Of a stretch of 64,000 bases of DNA, positions 14,796 to 24,662 are shown piece by piece; position 1 is the first letter of the stretch, and each line of letters begins with the position of its first letter. The position numbers were made by a program, and so were the translations under genes. This DNA comes from Micromonospora inositola (GTDB lineage: Bacteria; Actinomycetota; Actinomycetes; Mycobacteriales; Micromonosporaceae): contig NZ_LT607754.1 in assembly GCF_900090285.1 (NCBI RefSeq), positions 2,418,001 to 2,482,000 on the forward strand, given 5' to 3'. The notes beneath the pieces are model-generated. The model searched no databases. It was given only the letters and a program-made list of their open reading frames with translations, and had not been told where the DNA came from.

Positions 14796-15692
14796 TCAGC
14801 TCAGCTGGGCGAGGCAGGACCACTGGGCGGCCACCGGCCGGTAGCCGAGTCGCACGTTGATCGCGAGCATCGGGGCGTTGGACTCGTCGTTCGAGGTGTA
14901 GGCGACGGTGACCCCGCGGGCGTGGGCGCGGTGCAGCGCGGCGAGCTTGGCCAGCCGGGCCAGCCCCCGGCCACGGAACGCCGGCAGGGTGGCCGTCATG
15001 TCCGACCACATCCGGTCGCCGTCCCGCTTGACCAGGCTGAAGGCGACCAGCTCCCCGTCGACCTCGACGGCCGCGCTGGCCTCCCGGTCCTGCCCGAGGT
15101 TGTCCCAGACCTCGTAGCGCCAGCTCGCGTAGCCGATCGAGTCGGTGGGCGCGTCGCCCGGCTCGTCGGCGGCGGCCGCGACGTGGACAGCGTGCATCCG
15201 GCGCGGATCGAGCCCGGCCAGTGGCAGCAGCCGTACCCCGTCCGGGGCGTCCGGCAGCGGCGGCGTCGCCCGCAGATCGAGCGCCGAGTAGCGCAGCTCC
15301 CGGCTCGGCGTGAAGCCGTGCCGGCGGGCGAACGGCAGCGACTCCGTCAGCGCCCAGGCCCGCACCCGGTGGATCCCCAGCGGACGCAGGTGGCCGAGCG
15401 CCTCGTCCAGCAGCGCGGCGCCGATGCCCCGGCCGCGGTGCTCCGGGTGGACGTGCAGCAGGGAGACGTCCCCGAAGTCCGCCTCCGACGTGTGGCCGTT
15501 CCGGTAGGTCGACACCCAGCCGACCACCCCGCCGTCGATTTCGGCGACGAACGCGGTCCACTCTTCGCCCGGGGGCGGCTCGGCGATCATCCGGCGGGTC
15601 GACTCGACCCCGCGCACCAGGTACGGGTAGACCAGCGCGCGCAGCGCCACCACGGCGGGCGCGTCGTCGGGGTGGGCGGCACGGATCAGCAT
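14796..15692 (-). CDS. Double-GNAT acetyltransferase
   Basis: A 298-residue protein with two GNAT domains. The first (residues 1-140) has the acetyl-CoA loop HVHPEHRGRGIGAALLDEAL. The second (about 160-298) has AFRGRGLARLAKLAALHRAH and TSNDESNAPMLAINVRLGYR. The double layout resembles mycothiol synthase MshD, but the motifs are those of the general tandem-GNAT group and mshD identity is not claimed. It starts 1 nt after the RidA stop, so the two genes form an operon. Confidence 0.78.
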   Translation of the reverse strand: MLIRAAHPDDAPAVVALRALVYPYLVRGVESTRRMIAEPPPGEEWTAFVAEIDGGVVGWVSTYRNGHTSEADFGDVSLLHVHPEHRGRGIGAALLDEALGHLRPLGIHRVRAWALTESLPFARRHGFTPSRELRYSALDLRATPPLPDAPDGVRLLPLAGLDPRRMHAVHVAAAADEPGDAPTDSIGYASWRYEVWDNLGQDREASAAVEVDGELVAFSLVKRDGDRMWSDMTATLPAFRGRGLARLAKLAALHRAHARGVTVAYTSNDESNAPMLAINVRLGYRPVAAQWSCLAQLS

Positions 15693-15693
15693 G

Positions 15694-16107
15694 TCAGCCC
15701 ACCTCCCGGACGGCGGCGATCGCCTCCACCTCGACGAGTTGGTCGGGGTAGCCGAGCACCGTCACCCCGAGCAGGCTGCTCGGCGGGTCGTGGTCGCCGA
15801 AGGCGTCCCGGACCACCTCCCATACGGCCACCAGGTCGGCCCGGTCGGTCGTGGCGACGTACACGGTGGTCTTCACGACGTCGGTGAGCGCGGCCCCGGC
15901 GGCGGCCAGGGCGGTCTCCAGGTTGGCCATCACCTGGCGCGCCTGAGCGGCGGGATCACCCGGGGCGACGGTCCGCCCGGCGGCGTCCAGCGGGCAGGCC
16001 CCGGCGGTGAAGACCATCCGGGCCGGCGGGGCGACCCCGGCCGCGTAGGCGTACTCGGCGACGTCGGAGAGTTCGGGAGCGCGGATCAGGTGCACGGTGC
16101 CGGTCAC
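15694..16107 (-). CDS. RidA-family (YjgF/YER057c) protein
   Basis: A 137-residue RidA-type trimer-forming protein. It has VFTAGACPLDAAGRTV, the helix QARQVMANLETALAAAGAAL, VVKTTVYVA and the C-terminal VEVEAIAAV. Canonical RidA enzymes hydrolyse reactive enamines/imines and use an Arg in the RVE-type motif. Here the corresponding segment is LVEVEA, without that Arg, so deaminase activity is doubtful. GTG 16107 is set by a -10. Confidence 0.78.
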   Translation of the reverse strand: MTGTVHLIRAPELSDVAEYAYAAGVAPPARMVFTAGACPLDAAGRTVAPGDPAAQARQVMANLETALAAAGAALTDVVKTTVYVATTDRADLVAVWEVVRDAFGDHDPPSSLLGVTVLGYPDQLVEVEAIAAVREVG

Positions 16108-16113
16108 CGGGCG

Positions 16114-16119
16114 ACGTTA
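16114..16119 (-). promoter_or_regulatory. -10 element of the RidA-GNAT operon
   Basis: TAACGT on the minus strand, 6 nt before GTG 16107. Confidence 0.5.
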
Positions 16120-16188
16120 GCGCCGGCCGCACCGCACCGCGACGGGTTATCGACGGGGTCGGCCGAACCCGCGACTCCCTCCGCCACG

Positions 16189-17196
16189 TCAGGCGGAGTC
16201 GCGGACGATGAGTTCGATCGGCAGGATCAGGGCCTGCTCGACGTCCTCGCCGGCCGCCATCCGCAGCAGTTGCCGGGTCATCGCCCGACCCAGTTCCACT
16301 ATCGGCTGCCGGACGGTGGTCAGCGGCGGCTCGGTGTACGCCGCGGTCTCGATGTCGTCGAAGCCGATCACCGCCACGTCCGCCGGCACCCGCCGCCCGG
16401 CTTCCCGGAGGGTACGCAGGGCGGCGTGCGCCATCAGGTCGGAGGCGGCGAAGACGGCGTCCAGATCCGGGTGCGCGGCGAGCAGTTGGCGCATCGCGGC
16501 CGTCCCGGACTCCCGGGTGAAGTCGCCGAACGCGACCAGCTCCGGCAGTCCGGCCTCGGCCATCGTCTCCCGGTACCCCACGAGCCGCTCGATGCCGGCG
16601 ACCATGTCCTGCGGCCCGGCGATGGTGGCGATCCGCCGTCGGCCGCCCTCGATCAGGTACCGCACCGCCCGGGTCACCCCGCCGACGTGGTCCACGTCGA
16701 CGTACGGCAGCTGCGCGCCGTCCAGGGGCCGACCGCTGCACACCACCGGGATGCCCAGCCGGGACAGGACGCCCGGCAGCGGGTCCTCGCCGTGCAGCGA
16801 GGCGAAGAGCACCCCGTCCACGTGCCGCCCGGTGGTGTAGCGCTCGACCCGCTGGTGCCCGGCCGGCGAGCCGGCCAGCATCAGCACGAGCTGCTTGTCG
16901 GCCGCTTCCAGCTCCTGGCTGACGCCCCGGATGATGCCCGGGAAGACCTGGTCGTCGGAGAAGACCCGGGTGGCCTCCTCTGGCATGACCAGGGCGACCG
17001 AGTCGGTCCGCTGGGTGACCAGGCTGCGGGCGGCCAGGTTCGGCACGTACCCCAGCTCGTCGACCGCCCGGCGGACCGCCTCCCGGATCGACTCGGCGAC
17101 GGTGGTGGAGCCGTTGACCACCCGGGAGACCGTGGCCCGGGACACCCCGGCCCGTCGGGCCACCGCCTCCAGGGTCGGTCGTTGTGCCGTCGTCAT
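16189..17196 (-). CDS. LacI-family repressor, CebR-like
   Basis: A 335-residue LacI/GalR regulator. The HTH is LEAVARRAGVSRATVSRVVN at residues 8-27, followed by the hinge YVPNLAARSLVTQRT and a periplasmic-binding-protein-like effector domain (DGVLFASLHGEDPLPG, then VIGFDDIETAAYTEPPLTTV). It lies 19 bp downstream of a beta-glucosidase remnant on the same strand, the layout of cellobiose/cello-oligosaccharide loci. Effector type is inferred from that. ATG 17196 is preferred over a start five codons earlier. Confidence 0.8.
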   Translation of the reverse strand: MTTAQRPTLEAVARRAGVSRATVSRVVNGSTTVAESIREAVRRAVDELGYVPNLAARSLVTQRTDSVALVMPEEATRVFSDDQVFPGIIRGVSQELEAADKQLVLMLAGSPAGHQRVERYTTGRHVDGVLFASLHGEDPLPGVLSRLGIPVVCSGRPLDGAQLPYVDVDHVGGVTRAVRYLIEGGRRRIATIAGPQDMVAGIERLVGYRETMAEAGLPELVAFGDFTRESGTAAMRQLLAAHPDLDAVFAASDLMAHAALRTLREAGRRVPADVAVIGFDDIETAAYTEPPLTTVRQPIVELGRAMTRQLLRMAAGEDVEQALILPIELIVRDSA

Positions 17197-17215
17197 CCCC
17201 GTTACCACCATCTCG

Positions 17216-18263
<1,048 letters not shown>

Positions 18264-18320
18264 CGCAATCCTCCCGGGGGTGACCGGGCCACCAGTGGGT
18301 GCCGCGGCTACCCCTCAGCC

Positions 18321-18326
18321 TAGGGT
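18321..18326 (+). promoter_or_regulatory. -10 element of murB
   Basis: TAGGGT, 7 nt before GTG 18334. Confidence 0.5.
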
Positions 18327-18333
18327 GAAAGGC

Positions 18334-19425
18334 GTGTCAGACGTCTACGCCAAACCGACGACCGGAGCCGACCCGACCGACCCGGCCACCCTGGCGAGAT
18401 ACACCACGCTCCGCCTCGGTGGCGCCGCCGGACGGTTGGAGACCGCCACCAGCGCCGATGAAATCGTACATAAGGTGCAGGAGGCGGAACGGCGGGACGA
18501 CCCCGTCCTGATCCTCGCGGGCGGCAGCAACGTGGTCATCGGCGACCAGGGCTTCCCCGGCACGGTGGTCCTGGTCCGCTCCCGGGGACTCCGGGTGGTC
18601 GCCGAGGACACCGACACGGTCACCCTGCGCGTCGAGGCCGGCGAGCCCTGGGACGAGCTGGTCGCCGCCACCGTGGCCAACGGCTGGTCCGGGCTGGAAT
18701 GCCTTTCCGGCATCCCCGGCTCGGCCGGCGCGACCCCGATCCAGAACGTCGGGGCGTACGGCCAGGAGGTCGCGGAGACCATCACCGGCGTCCAGGTGTA
18801 CGACCGCACCGACGGCAGCGTCGGCCGGATCGACGCGGCGGACTGCGGTTTCGCGTACCGGGGCAGCATCTTCAAGTACAGCGACCGCTGGGTGGTGCTC
18901 TCGGTCGACTTCCGGCTGACCCGCTCGCCGCTCTCCGGCCCGGTGCGCTACGCCGAGCTGGCCCGGGCGCTCGGCGTCGAGGTGGGCGACCAGGTGCCGC
19001 TGGCCGACGCCCGCGCGACCGTGCTGCGGCTGCGCGCCGGCAAGGGCATGGTGCTCGACGCCGCCGACCCGGACACCTGGTCGGTCGGCTCCTTCTTCAC
19101 CAACCCGGTACTGGAACGCGAGGCGTACGAGCTGCTCCGGGAGCGCGCCGCCGACCTCGGTGAGCCGCCCTCCTGGCCGGGGGCCGGCGACGTGGTGAAG
19201 GTCAGCGCCGCCTGGCTGATCGACAGGGCCGGCTTCGCCAAGGGGCACCCCGGCCCGGAGGGCGTCGCCATCTCCAGCAAGCACACCCTCGCCCTCACCA
19301 ACCGCGGCGGCACCGCCAGCACCGCCGCCCTGGTGGCCCTGGCCCGCGAGATCCGCGACGCCGTCCACGACCGCTTCGGCGTCGCCCTCCACCCGGAACC
19401 CGTCCTCATCAGCTGCACAATCTGA
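18334..19425 (+). CDS. murB: UDP-N-acetylenolpyruvoylglucosamine reductase
   Basis: A 363-residue FAD enzyme that reduces UDP-GlcNAc-enolpyruvate to UDP-MurNAc in peptidoglycan synthesis. It shows the early YTTLRLGGAAG, the FAD-binding ILAGGSNVVIGDQGFPG, GIPGSAGATPIQNVGAYGQE, the Tyr/Arg motif FAYRGSIFK, the catalytic Ser in VGSFFTNPV, and the late HPEPVLI with its Glu. Length fits actinobacterial type I MurB. GTG 18334 is set by the -10 hexamer. Confidence 0.92.
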   Translation: MSDVYAKPTTGADPTDPATLARYTTLRLGGAAGRLETATSADEIVHKVQEAERRDDPVLILAGGSNVVIGDQGFPGTVVLVRSRGLRVVAEDTDTVTLRVEAGEPWDELVAATVANGWSGLECLSGIPGSAGATPIQNVGAYGQEVAETITGVQVYDRTDGSVGRIDAADCGFAYRGSIFKYSDRWVVLSVDFRLTRSPLSGPVRYAELARALGVEVGDQVPLADARATVLRLRAGKGMVLDAADPDTWSVGSFFTNPVLEREAYELLRERAADLGEPPSWPGAGDVVKVSAAWLIDRAGFAKGHPGPEGVAISSKHTLALTNRGGTASTAALVALAREIRDAVHDRFGVALHPEPVLISCTI

Positions 19426-19456
19426 CCCCGCCTCAGCTCCGAGCCGGGCGGGCGGG

Positions 19457-20236
19457 TCAGGTGGGGGTTACGGCGGGCCAGGGGATGGTGAGTTCGCCGT
19501 GGCGCCAGCGGCGGGGGCGGTCAAGGACGGGCCAGCCGGCTGACCGGACGGCGCGGACCGTCTCCAGCCAGCGGTGGCGGGGGCCGAACGGGGCGAAGCC
19601 GGCGGCGGCCTGCCACGCGTCGTCGAGGGCGCGGATCAGGTCGTGGATGCGCTCGCCGGGGACGTTGCGGTGGATCAGTGCCTTGGGCAGCCGCTCGGCG
19701 AGCTGGGCGGGGCTCTCCAGCGTCGTCAGGCGAGCCGCCAGGGTCAGCGTGCGGGGACCGGCCGCGTCGAGCAGCACCCAACTGCCGAGCCGGCCCAGCT
19801 CGTCACAGGTCCCCTCGACCAGCAGCCCGCCCGGGGCGAGCCGGTCGGTGACCGTACGCCAGGCGCCGGCAACCTCGCCCTCGTCGTACTGCCGCAACAC
19901 GTTGAACGCGCGGACCAGGGCGGGGCGCAGGCCGGCCAGCTCGAAGCCGCCCCGGGCGAAGGTCAACCCGGGAGGGTCGGCGGCCGGCTGGGCGGCGGCG
20001 ACGCGTACCGGATCGATCTCCAACCCGACCACCCGGACGTCGGCGCGGACCCCGGCCGCCAGCCGGGCCCGCAGCTCGACTGCGGTGACCGGGGTGGCGC
20101 CGTAGCCGAGGTCCACCACCAGCGGGTCGGCCGCCGACCGCAGCGCGTCCCCGCAGGTCTCGACGATCCAGTTGTCCACCCGCCGGAGCCGGTTCGGATT
20201 CGTCGTTCCCCGGGTGACCACGCCCAGCGGCTTCAC
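19457..20236 (-). CDS. SAM-dependent methyltransferase
   Basis: A 259-residue class I methyltransferase-like protein. It has the SAM motif PLVVDLGYGATPVTAVELRA, an acidic residue at strand 2 (VVGLEIDPVRV), and FNVLRQYDEGEVAGAWRTV, then LAPGGLLVEGTCDELG as post-motifs. Substrate unknown. GTG 20236 is preferred over GTG 20254 because CGGAGA lies about 8 nt upstream and because 20237 is exactly where the linker repeat ends. The upstream co-directional SDR is separated from it only by that repeat. Confidence 0.75.
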   Translation of the reverse strand: MKPLGVVTRGTTNPNRLRRVDNWIVETCGDALRSAADPLVVDLGYGATPVTAVELRARLAAGVRADVRVVGLEIDPVRVAAAQPAADPPGLTFARGGFELAGLRPALVRAFNVLRQYDEGEVAGAWRTVTDRLAPGGLLVEGTCDELGRLGSWVLLDAAGPRTLTLAARLTTLESPAQLAERLPKALIHRNVPGERIHDLIRALDDAWQAAAGFAPFGPRHRWLETVRAVRSAGWPVLDRPRRWRHGELTIPWPAVTPT

Positions 20237-20347
20237 TGGACGGTCTCCGTTCACGACTGCGGGGCTCGCAAACCCGGCTCAACCTCGCATTCCGGCTCGG
20301 CCGCGTCCCACGCGAGCCGTCCCGGAATGCGCGTCCTCGCGCTTCAC
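20237..20347 (-). repeat. 59-bp linker repeat interrupted by a roughly 50-bp palindromic insert
   Basis: On the minus strand it starts GTGAAGCGCGAGGA, where GTGA includes the SDR stop. It resumes at GAGCCGGGTTTGCGAGCCCC, GCAGTCGTGAACGG, as in the copy at 1684. Between these lies an insert with outer arms CGCATTCCGG/CCGGAATGCG and inner arms GGCTCG/CGAGCC. GCGAGG flanks the insert on both sides like a short target duplication. The insertion and an extra A break the mini-ORF, which stops at 20279. Confidence 0.75.
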
Positions 20348-21111
20348 AGATCCACCCGGTGCACCTTGTGCTGGGCGGCCTGGGCCAGCGGGCGCACCAC
20401 CAGCCGGTCCACGTTGACGTGGTGCGGGCGGGTGGCGCACCAGGCGATGCAGTCGGCGACGTCCTCGGCGACCAGCGGCTCGGCCACCCCGGCGTAGACC
20501 GCGGCGGCCTTGTCCGCGTCGCCGCCGAAGCGGACCAGGCCGAACTCGTCGGTCTTCACCATCCCCGGGTCGATCTCGATGACCCGCACCGGCCGCCCGC
20601 TGAGCTCCAGGCGCAGGGTCCCGGCGATCGCGGTCTGGGCGTGCTTCGCGGCGGCGTAGCCACCCCCGCCCTCGTACACGGTGAAACCGGCGGTGGAGCT
20701 GACGATCACGATGGTGCCGGCGCCGGAGGCCACCAGCGCCGGCAGCAGCGCCTGGGTGACCCGGAGCGTGCCGAGCACGTTCACGTCGTACATCCACTGC
20801 CAGTCGCCCACCGAGCCGGCCTCGACCGGGTCGAGGCCGCGGGCCCCGCCGGCGTTGTTGACCAGCAGGGTGACCGGCCCGGGCGCGGCGGCGGCGGCGG
20901 TTGCCAGCCCGGCCACCGACTCGTCGGAGGTGACATCGCAGGCCACCGCGCTCGCGCTGCCGCCGGCCTTCTCGATCTCGGCGACCAGGTCGGCCAGCCG
21001 GTCGGTACGCCGCGCGGCGGCGAGCACGTGGAAGCCCTCGGCGGCCAGCCGACGGGCGGTGGCGGCGCCGATCCCGCTGGACGCCCCGGTGACGATCGCG
21101 ACTGAGGTCAT
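20344..21111 (-). CDS. SDR-family oxidoreductase (YdfG-like)
   Basis: A 255-residue classical SDR. It has VTGASSGIGAATARRLA, AAARRTDRLADL (Arg-rich, NADP-preferring), VNNAGGARG, the catalytic Ser in VIVSSTAG and YAAAKHA, then IDPGMVKTDEF. The family includes NADP-dependent serine/3-hydroxy acid dehydrogenases; the substrate here is not known. ATG 21111 is supported by CAGAAT 6 nt upstream. Its stop codon is embedded in the linker repeat. Confidence 0.83.
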   Translation of the reverse strand: MTSVAIVTGASSGIGAATARRLAAEGFHVLAAARRTDRLADLVAEIEKAGGSASAVACDVTSDESVAGLATAAAAAPGPVTLLVNNAGGARGLDPVEAGSVGDWQWMYDVNVLGTLRVTQALLPALVASGAGTIVIVSSTAGFTVYEGGGGYAAAKHAQTAIAGTLRLELSGRPVRVIEIDPGMVKTDEFGLVRFGGDADKAAAVYAGVAEPLVAEDVADCIAWCATRPHHVNVDRLVVRPLAQAAQHKVHRVDL

Positions 21112-21117
21112 CCGGTC

Positions 21118-21123
21118 ATTCTG
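21118..21123 (-). promoter_or_regulatory. -10 element of the SDR gene
   Basis: CAGAAT on the minus strand, 6 nt before ATG 21111. Confidence 0.45.
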
Positions 21124-21282
21124 CCCCCGGCCCGGGCTCCCCGCGGTGATGAGGTCCGTCACGCCGGGGCCCCGGCGCCACGCATCTCCGAAGCCCGATG
21201 GGGAAGATGACATCCGGCGTGGAGGTTGACCGAGAAGCGCCGGTCGTGCGGGACGGCATCAACCGTGACAGAGGGAGCGGAC

Positions 21283-22647
21283 GTGGCGGAGTTGCACACC
21301 GGTGTCGGTCGTCAGCGAGGTGCCCTGCCGTGGCCCCGGCCGCGCCGCATCGCCACCCTCTCCGTGCACACCTCCCCCCTGCACCAGCCCGGCACGGGCG
21401 ACGCGGGGGGCATGAACGTCTACATCCTGGAGGTCGCCCGCCGGCTGGCCGAGGCCGACGTCGAGGTGGAGATCTTCACCCGGGCCACCTCCGGTGACCT
21501 GCCCCCGGTGGTCGAGATGGCGCCTGGCGTGCACGTCCGGCACATCACCTCCGGCCCGCTCGAAGGGCTCACCAAGGAGGAGCTGCCCGGCCAGCTCTGC
21601 GCCTTCACCGCCGGGGTGCTCCGCGCCGAGGCGGCCCGCCCGCCCGGCCACTACGACCTGATCCACTCGCACTACTGGCTCTCGGGGCAGGTCGGCTGGC
21701 TGGCCAAGGAGCGCTGGGGGGTGCCCCTGGTGCACACCGCGCACACCCTGGCGAAGGTCAAGAACGCCCAGCTCGCCGCCGGGGACCGGCCCGAGCCGAA
21801 GGCGCGGGTCATCGGCGAGGAGCAGGTGGTCGCGGAGGCCGACCGGCTGGTCGCCAACACCCGGGTCGAGGCCCGCGACCTGCTCGACCGGTACGACGCC
21901 GACCCGGACCGGGTGGCCGTGGTCGAGCCCGGCGTCGACCTGGACCGGTTCCGCCCCGCCGCCGGGGACCGGGAGGCCGCCCGGCGCGCCGCCCGCCGCC
22001 GGCTGGGACTGCCCACCCACGGGTACGTGGTGGCCTTCGTCGGCCGGATCCAGCCGCTCAAGGCGCCCGACGTGCTGATCCGGGCCGTGGCCGCGCTGCG
22101 CGACCGGGACCCCGCGATCGCCGCCGAGCTGACCGTGGTGATCTGCGGCGGCCCCAGCGGCAGCGGGCTGGACCGGCCGACCGCCCTGATCGAGCTGGCC
22201 GCCTCGCTCGGCGTCACCGACCGGGTGTGCTTCCTGCCGCCGCAGACCGGCGAGGATCTGCCCGCCCTCTACCGGGCCGCCGACCTGGTCGCGGTGCCGT
22301 CGTACAACGAGTCGTTCGGCCTGGTCGCGCTGGAGGCCCAGGCCTGCGGTACGCCGGTGCTGGCCGCCGCGGTGGGCGGCCTGGTCACCGCGGTCCGGGA
22401 CGGGGTGAGCGGGGTGCTGATCGACGGCCACGACCCGGTCGACTGGGCCAGCACGCTCGCCAAGCTGCTGCCGGACCCGCTCCGGCGGGCGGACCTGAGC
22501 CGGGGCGCCGAGCGACACGCCAACGACTTCTCCTGGCACCGGACGGTCTCCGGCCTGCTGACGGTCTACGGCGAGGCGATGGCCGACCACCGCGCCCGGC
22601 TCGCCGCCCGGTTGGCCGGCGACCCCGCGCTCTCCTGCTCCTGGTGA
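21283..22647 (+). CDS. mshA: D-inositol-3-phosphate glycosyltransferase
   Basis: A 454-residue GT4 enzyme that transfers GlcNAc to 1L-inositol 1-phosphate, the first step of mycothiol synthesis. N-terminal [20 protein letters not shown], then [14 protein letters not shown] form the inositol-phosphate-binding part. [11 protein letters not shown] and [13 protein letters not shown] follow. The C-terminal GT-B domain has [15 protein letters not shown] and the [17 protein letters not shown] motif (E-x7-E). GTG 21283 has GAGGGAG about 6 nt upstream; an in-frame GTG at 21265 is the alternative. Confidence 0.93.
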   Translation: MAELHTGVGRQRGALPWPRPRRIATLSVHTSPLHQPGTGDAGGMNVYILEVARRLAEADVEVEIFTRATSGDLPPVVEMAPGVHVRHITSGPLEGLTKEELPGQLCAFTAGVLRAEAARPPGHYDLIHSHYWLSGQVGWLAKERWGVPLVHTAHTLAKVKNAQLAAGDRPEPKARVIGEEQVVAEADRLVANTRVEARDLLDRYDADPDRVAVVEPGVDLDRFRPAAGDREAARRAARRRLGLPTHGYVVAFVGRIQPLKAPDVLIRAVAALRDRDPAIAAELTVVICGGPSGSGLDRPTALIELAASLGVTDRVCFLPPQTGEDLPALYRAADLVAVPSYNESFGLVALEAQACGTPVLAAAVGGLVTAVRDGVSGVLIDGHDPVDWASTLAKLLPDPLRRADLSRGAERHANDFSWHRTVSGLLTVYGEAMADHRARLAARLAGDPALSCSW

Positions 22648-22655
22648 GGCGTCCG

Positions 22656-22670
22656 CCGCCCGATGGGCGG
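22656..22670 (+). terminator. Small hairpin after mshA
   Basis: CCGCCC-GAT-GGGCGG, followed by the palindrome GGCCGGGTCCGGCC at 22669-22682. Too short to be sure it terminates. Confidence 0.35.
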
Positions 22671-22683
22671 CCGGGTCCGGCCG

Positions 22684-22689
22684 TAAAGT
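22684..22689 (+). promoter_or_regulatory. -10 element of the YbjN-like gene
   Basis: TAAAGT, 7 nt before ATG 22697. Confidence 0.5.
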
Positions 22690-22696
22690 GGGTCCG

Positions 22697-23251
22697 ATGA
22701 GCCGTAGGAGCGACGTCGCCGCCCTGATCGAGTCCGTCTGCGCCGAGCGTGAGCTGGACTGGGAGTCGACCGGCAAGGGGTCGTACGCGGTCACCCTGCC
22801 GGGCACGCACAAGCTCAAGACGATCTGCAACCTGATCGTCGGCGAGCACGCGTTGCGGGTCGAGGCGTTCGTGATGCGCCAGCCGGACGAGCGCCGCGAG
22901 GAGCTGTGGGCCTGGCTGCTGCAGCGCAACGCCCGGATGTACGGGGTCTCCTTCTCGATCGATGCGGTCGGCGACGTCTATCTCACCGGCCGGGTCAACC
23001 TGGCCGGAATTGACGAGGACGAGCTGGACCGGCTGCTGGGCGCCGTGTTGACCTACGCCGACGAGTCGTTCGACAGCATGCTGGAGATCGGCTTCGGCGC
23101 GGCGATCCGCCGCGAGTGGGAGTGGCGGGTCAAGCGGGGCGAGTCGACGGCCAACCTGGCCGCGTTCGCCCACCTCTTCGAGCCCTCCGGCGGTGCCCAC
23201 CGGGCGGCGGACGGCGTCGGCTCGACCACCGGAGGTTCGGAGCCGTCCTGA
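22697..23251 (+). CDS. YbjN-domain (type III secretion chaperone-fold) protein
   Basis: A 184-residue protein of the actinobacterial YbjN family: LDWESTGKGSYAVTLPGTHK, then QPDERREELWAWLLQRNARM, then VGDVYLTGRVNLAGIDEDEL. It sits directly downstream of mshA, as Rv0487 does in mycobacteria. Function is not established. The fold is known as a small-protein chaperone-like module. The C-terminal 25 residues are low-complexity. Confidence 0.78.
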   Translation: MSRRSDVAALIESVCAERELDWESTGKGSYAVTLPGTHKLKTICNLIVGEHALRVEAFVMRQPDERREELWAWLLQRNARMYGVSFSIDAVGDVYLTGRVNLAGIDEDELDRLLGAVLTYADESFDSMLEIGFGAAIRREWEWRVKRGESTANLAAFAHLFEPSGGAHRAADGVGSTTGGSEPS

Positions 23252-23326
23252 CGGGTATGCCGCACCGCGCGGTGCGGTAATGGGACCCACCGCGGGCCGA
23301 GGACGGACTGTCGAGGAGCGTGTCCC

Positions 23327-24280
23327 ATGGCTCAGCGCAACAGCTCAGGTCGCGGCGGGACTGCGACGAGGACCAAGCGGCAACCCGGCAACCAGACCCC
23401 GGGGACGCCAAACATCTCCGAGTCTGAGATCTCCCGGATGAAGGTCGACGACATCCGCGGTCAACTCCGCCGGCGCGGGGTCTCCGGGATCTCCGCCCTG
23501 CGCAAGCCGGATTTGGTGAAGACGCTGGCGAAGACCCTGAAGGCGGAGAGCCGTGGCGGCGCCGCCCGCAAGGCCACCGGGCCGGCCGGCCGCGCCGCCC
23601 CGACGAAGAGGGCGGCCGCCAAGAAGGCTCCGGCGAAGAAGACCGCCGCGGCCCGGGCGAAGGCGGCGCCCGCCGCGAAGGCCACGGGCGCGCGGGCGAA
23701 GAAGGCGGCCCCCGCGAAGAAGGCCGCCGCGAAGAAGGCGCCGGCCGCGAAGAAGGCGCCGGCCGCGAAGAGGGCGCCGGCCGCGAAGAAGGCGGCCCCC
23801 GCCAAAAAGGCGCAACCGTCCCGGACCCGCGCCGCGAAGGCGCCAGCCGGGGCGGGCGCGAGGGCGGCGCCCCCGCGGGGCGCCGGTATGGCGGCGGCGG
23901 GGGCGACGCCGGTCCGGACCGGCCGATCCTCATCCCGTTCGGTGGGGTCGTCCCAGCAGATCACCTCCTTGGACGATCGTCCGGAGCGTCCCGGTCGGAG
24001 CCTGGTGACCGCCAACCACGAGGTGATCCAGCGCTGGGCGCGGGCCCGCAGCGCCAAGCCGGCCACCATCGCCGGCACCGAGCGGGAGGGCCGCCCGGGA
24101 GTGCTGACCTTCAACATCCCGGGCTACCGGGAGAGCAGCCGGATCCGGGAAATCACGTGGGACGACTGGTTCCGGACATTCGACCTACGCGGGCTGAACC
24201 TGATCTACCAGGAGCAACTGCGGGACGGCCGGCAGAGCAACTTCTTCCGTACCGAGAACCCGAATCGGGAGGACGCCTGA
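23327..24280 (+). CDS. Histone-H1-like DNA-binding fusion: SAP/Rho-N-like domain, AAKK tail, conserved C-terminal domain
   Basis: A 317-residue protein in three parts. Residues 30-75 form a Rho-N/SAP-like helical domain (SEISRMKVDDIRGQLRRRGV, then LRKPDLVKTLAKTLK). Residues 80-170 are Lys/Ala/Pro repeats (KKAPAAKK units), as in histone H1-like nucleoid proteins. Residues 225-317 are a compact conserved domain (LVTANHEVIQRWARARSAKP, then ITWDDWFRTFDLRGLNLIYQ, ending SNFFRTENP), known as a stand-alone roughly 90-residue family of unknown function. The predicted role is nucleoid or RNA binding. GAGGAG lies 8 nt before ATG 23327. Confidence 0.7.
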   Translation: MAQRNSSGRGGTATRTKRQPGNQTPGTPNISESEISRMKVDDIRGQLRRRGVSGISALRKPDLVKTLAKTLKAESRGGAARKATGPAGRAAPTKRAAAKKAPAKKTAAARAKAAPAAKATGARAKKAAPAKKAAAKKAPAAKKAPAAKRAPAAKKAAPAKKAQPSRTRAAKAPAGAGARAAPPRGAGMAAAGATPVRTGRSSSRSVGSSQQITSLDDRPERPGRSLVTANHEVIQRWARARSAKPATIAGTEREGRPGVLTFNIPGYRESSRIREITWDDWFRTFDLRGLNLIYQEQLRDGRQSNFFRTENPNREDA

Positions 24281-24662
24281 GGTTTACGGGAATGGCCGGC
24301 GGGAACCCGCTGTTGTCACATCCATGGCCCCGGAGTAGGCACAGCCGGATTTCCGACACGAGTGCTGTGACGGGCGAGACAGTGATCCGAGTTGAATCCG
24401 GAATCCGGGCGAACTAACTTTATTGCACCGCGCCACGCTTGGAATCGTTCGGGGGAGCGGCGGATCGATCAGATCCGCGCAAGCGAGGCGCGAGGAAACA
24501 GGTGGAGCACGCCGTTGGGGGACGGTGCCACCTGTGGAACCGGCGGCGCGAGCGGGCGACGCTTACGGGGGTGAGTGCCGCCCGCCGCCGCCGGGCGTAC
24601 GGTGCGGGCGTCCACCTCGACGGGGGTCGAGGTGGGCGCCCAGCGCCGTTTCTCCGACCGGC
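24281..24662. other. Long intergenic region between convergent genes
   Basis: About 380 bp with lower GC in its first half. No credible ORF was found on either strand. The only clear structure is the hairpin at 24612-24635. Confidence 0.5.
24612..24635 (-). terminator. Hairpin terminator of the MFS gene
   Basis: CCACCTCGAC (24612-24621) pairs perfectly with GTCGAGGTGG (24626-24635) over a GGGG loop, 27 bp beyond the MFS stop. Confidence 0.7.

Noticed and set aside
21259..22929. 556-codon minus-strand frame opposite mshA
   Set aside because: mshA has complete GT4 motifs on the plus strand; the antisense frame has no recognisable fold or start signals.
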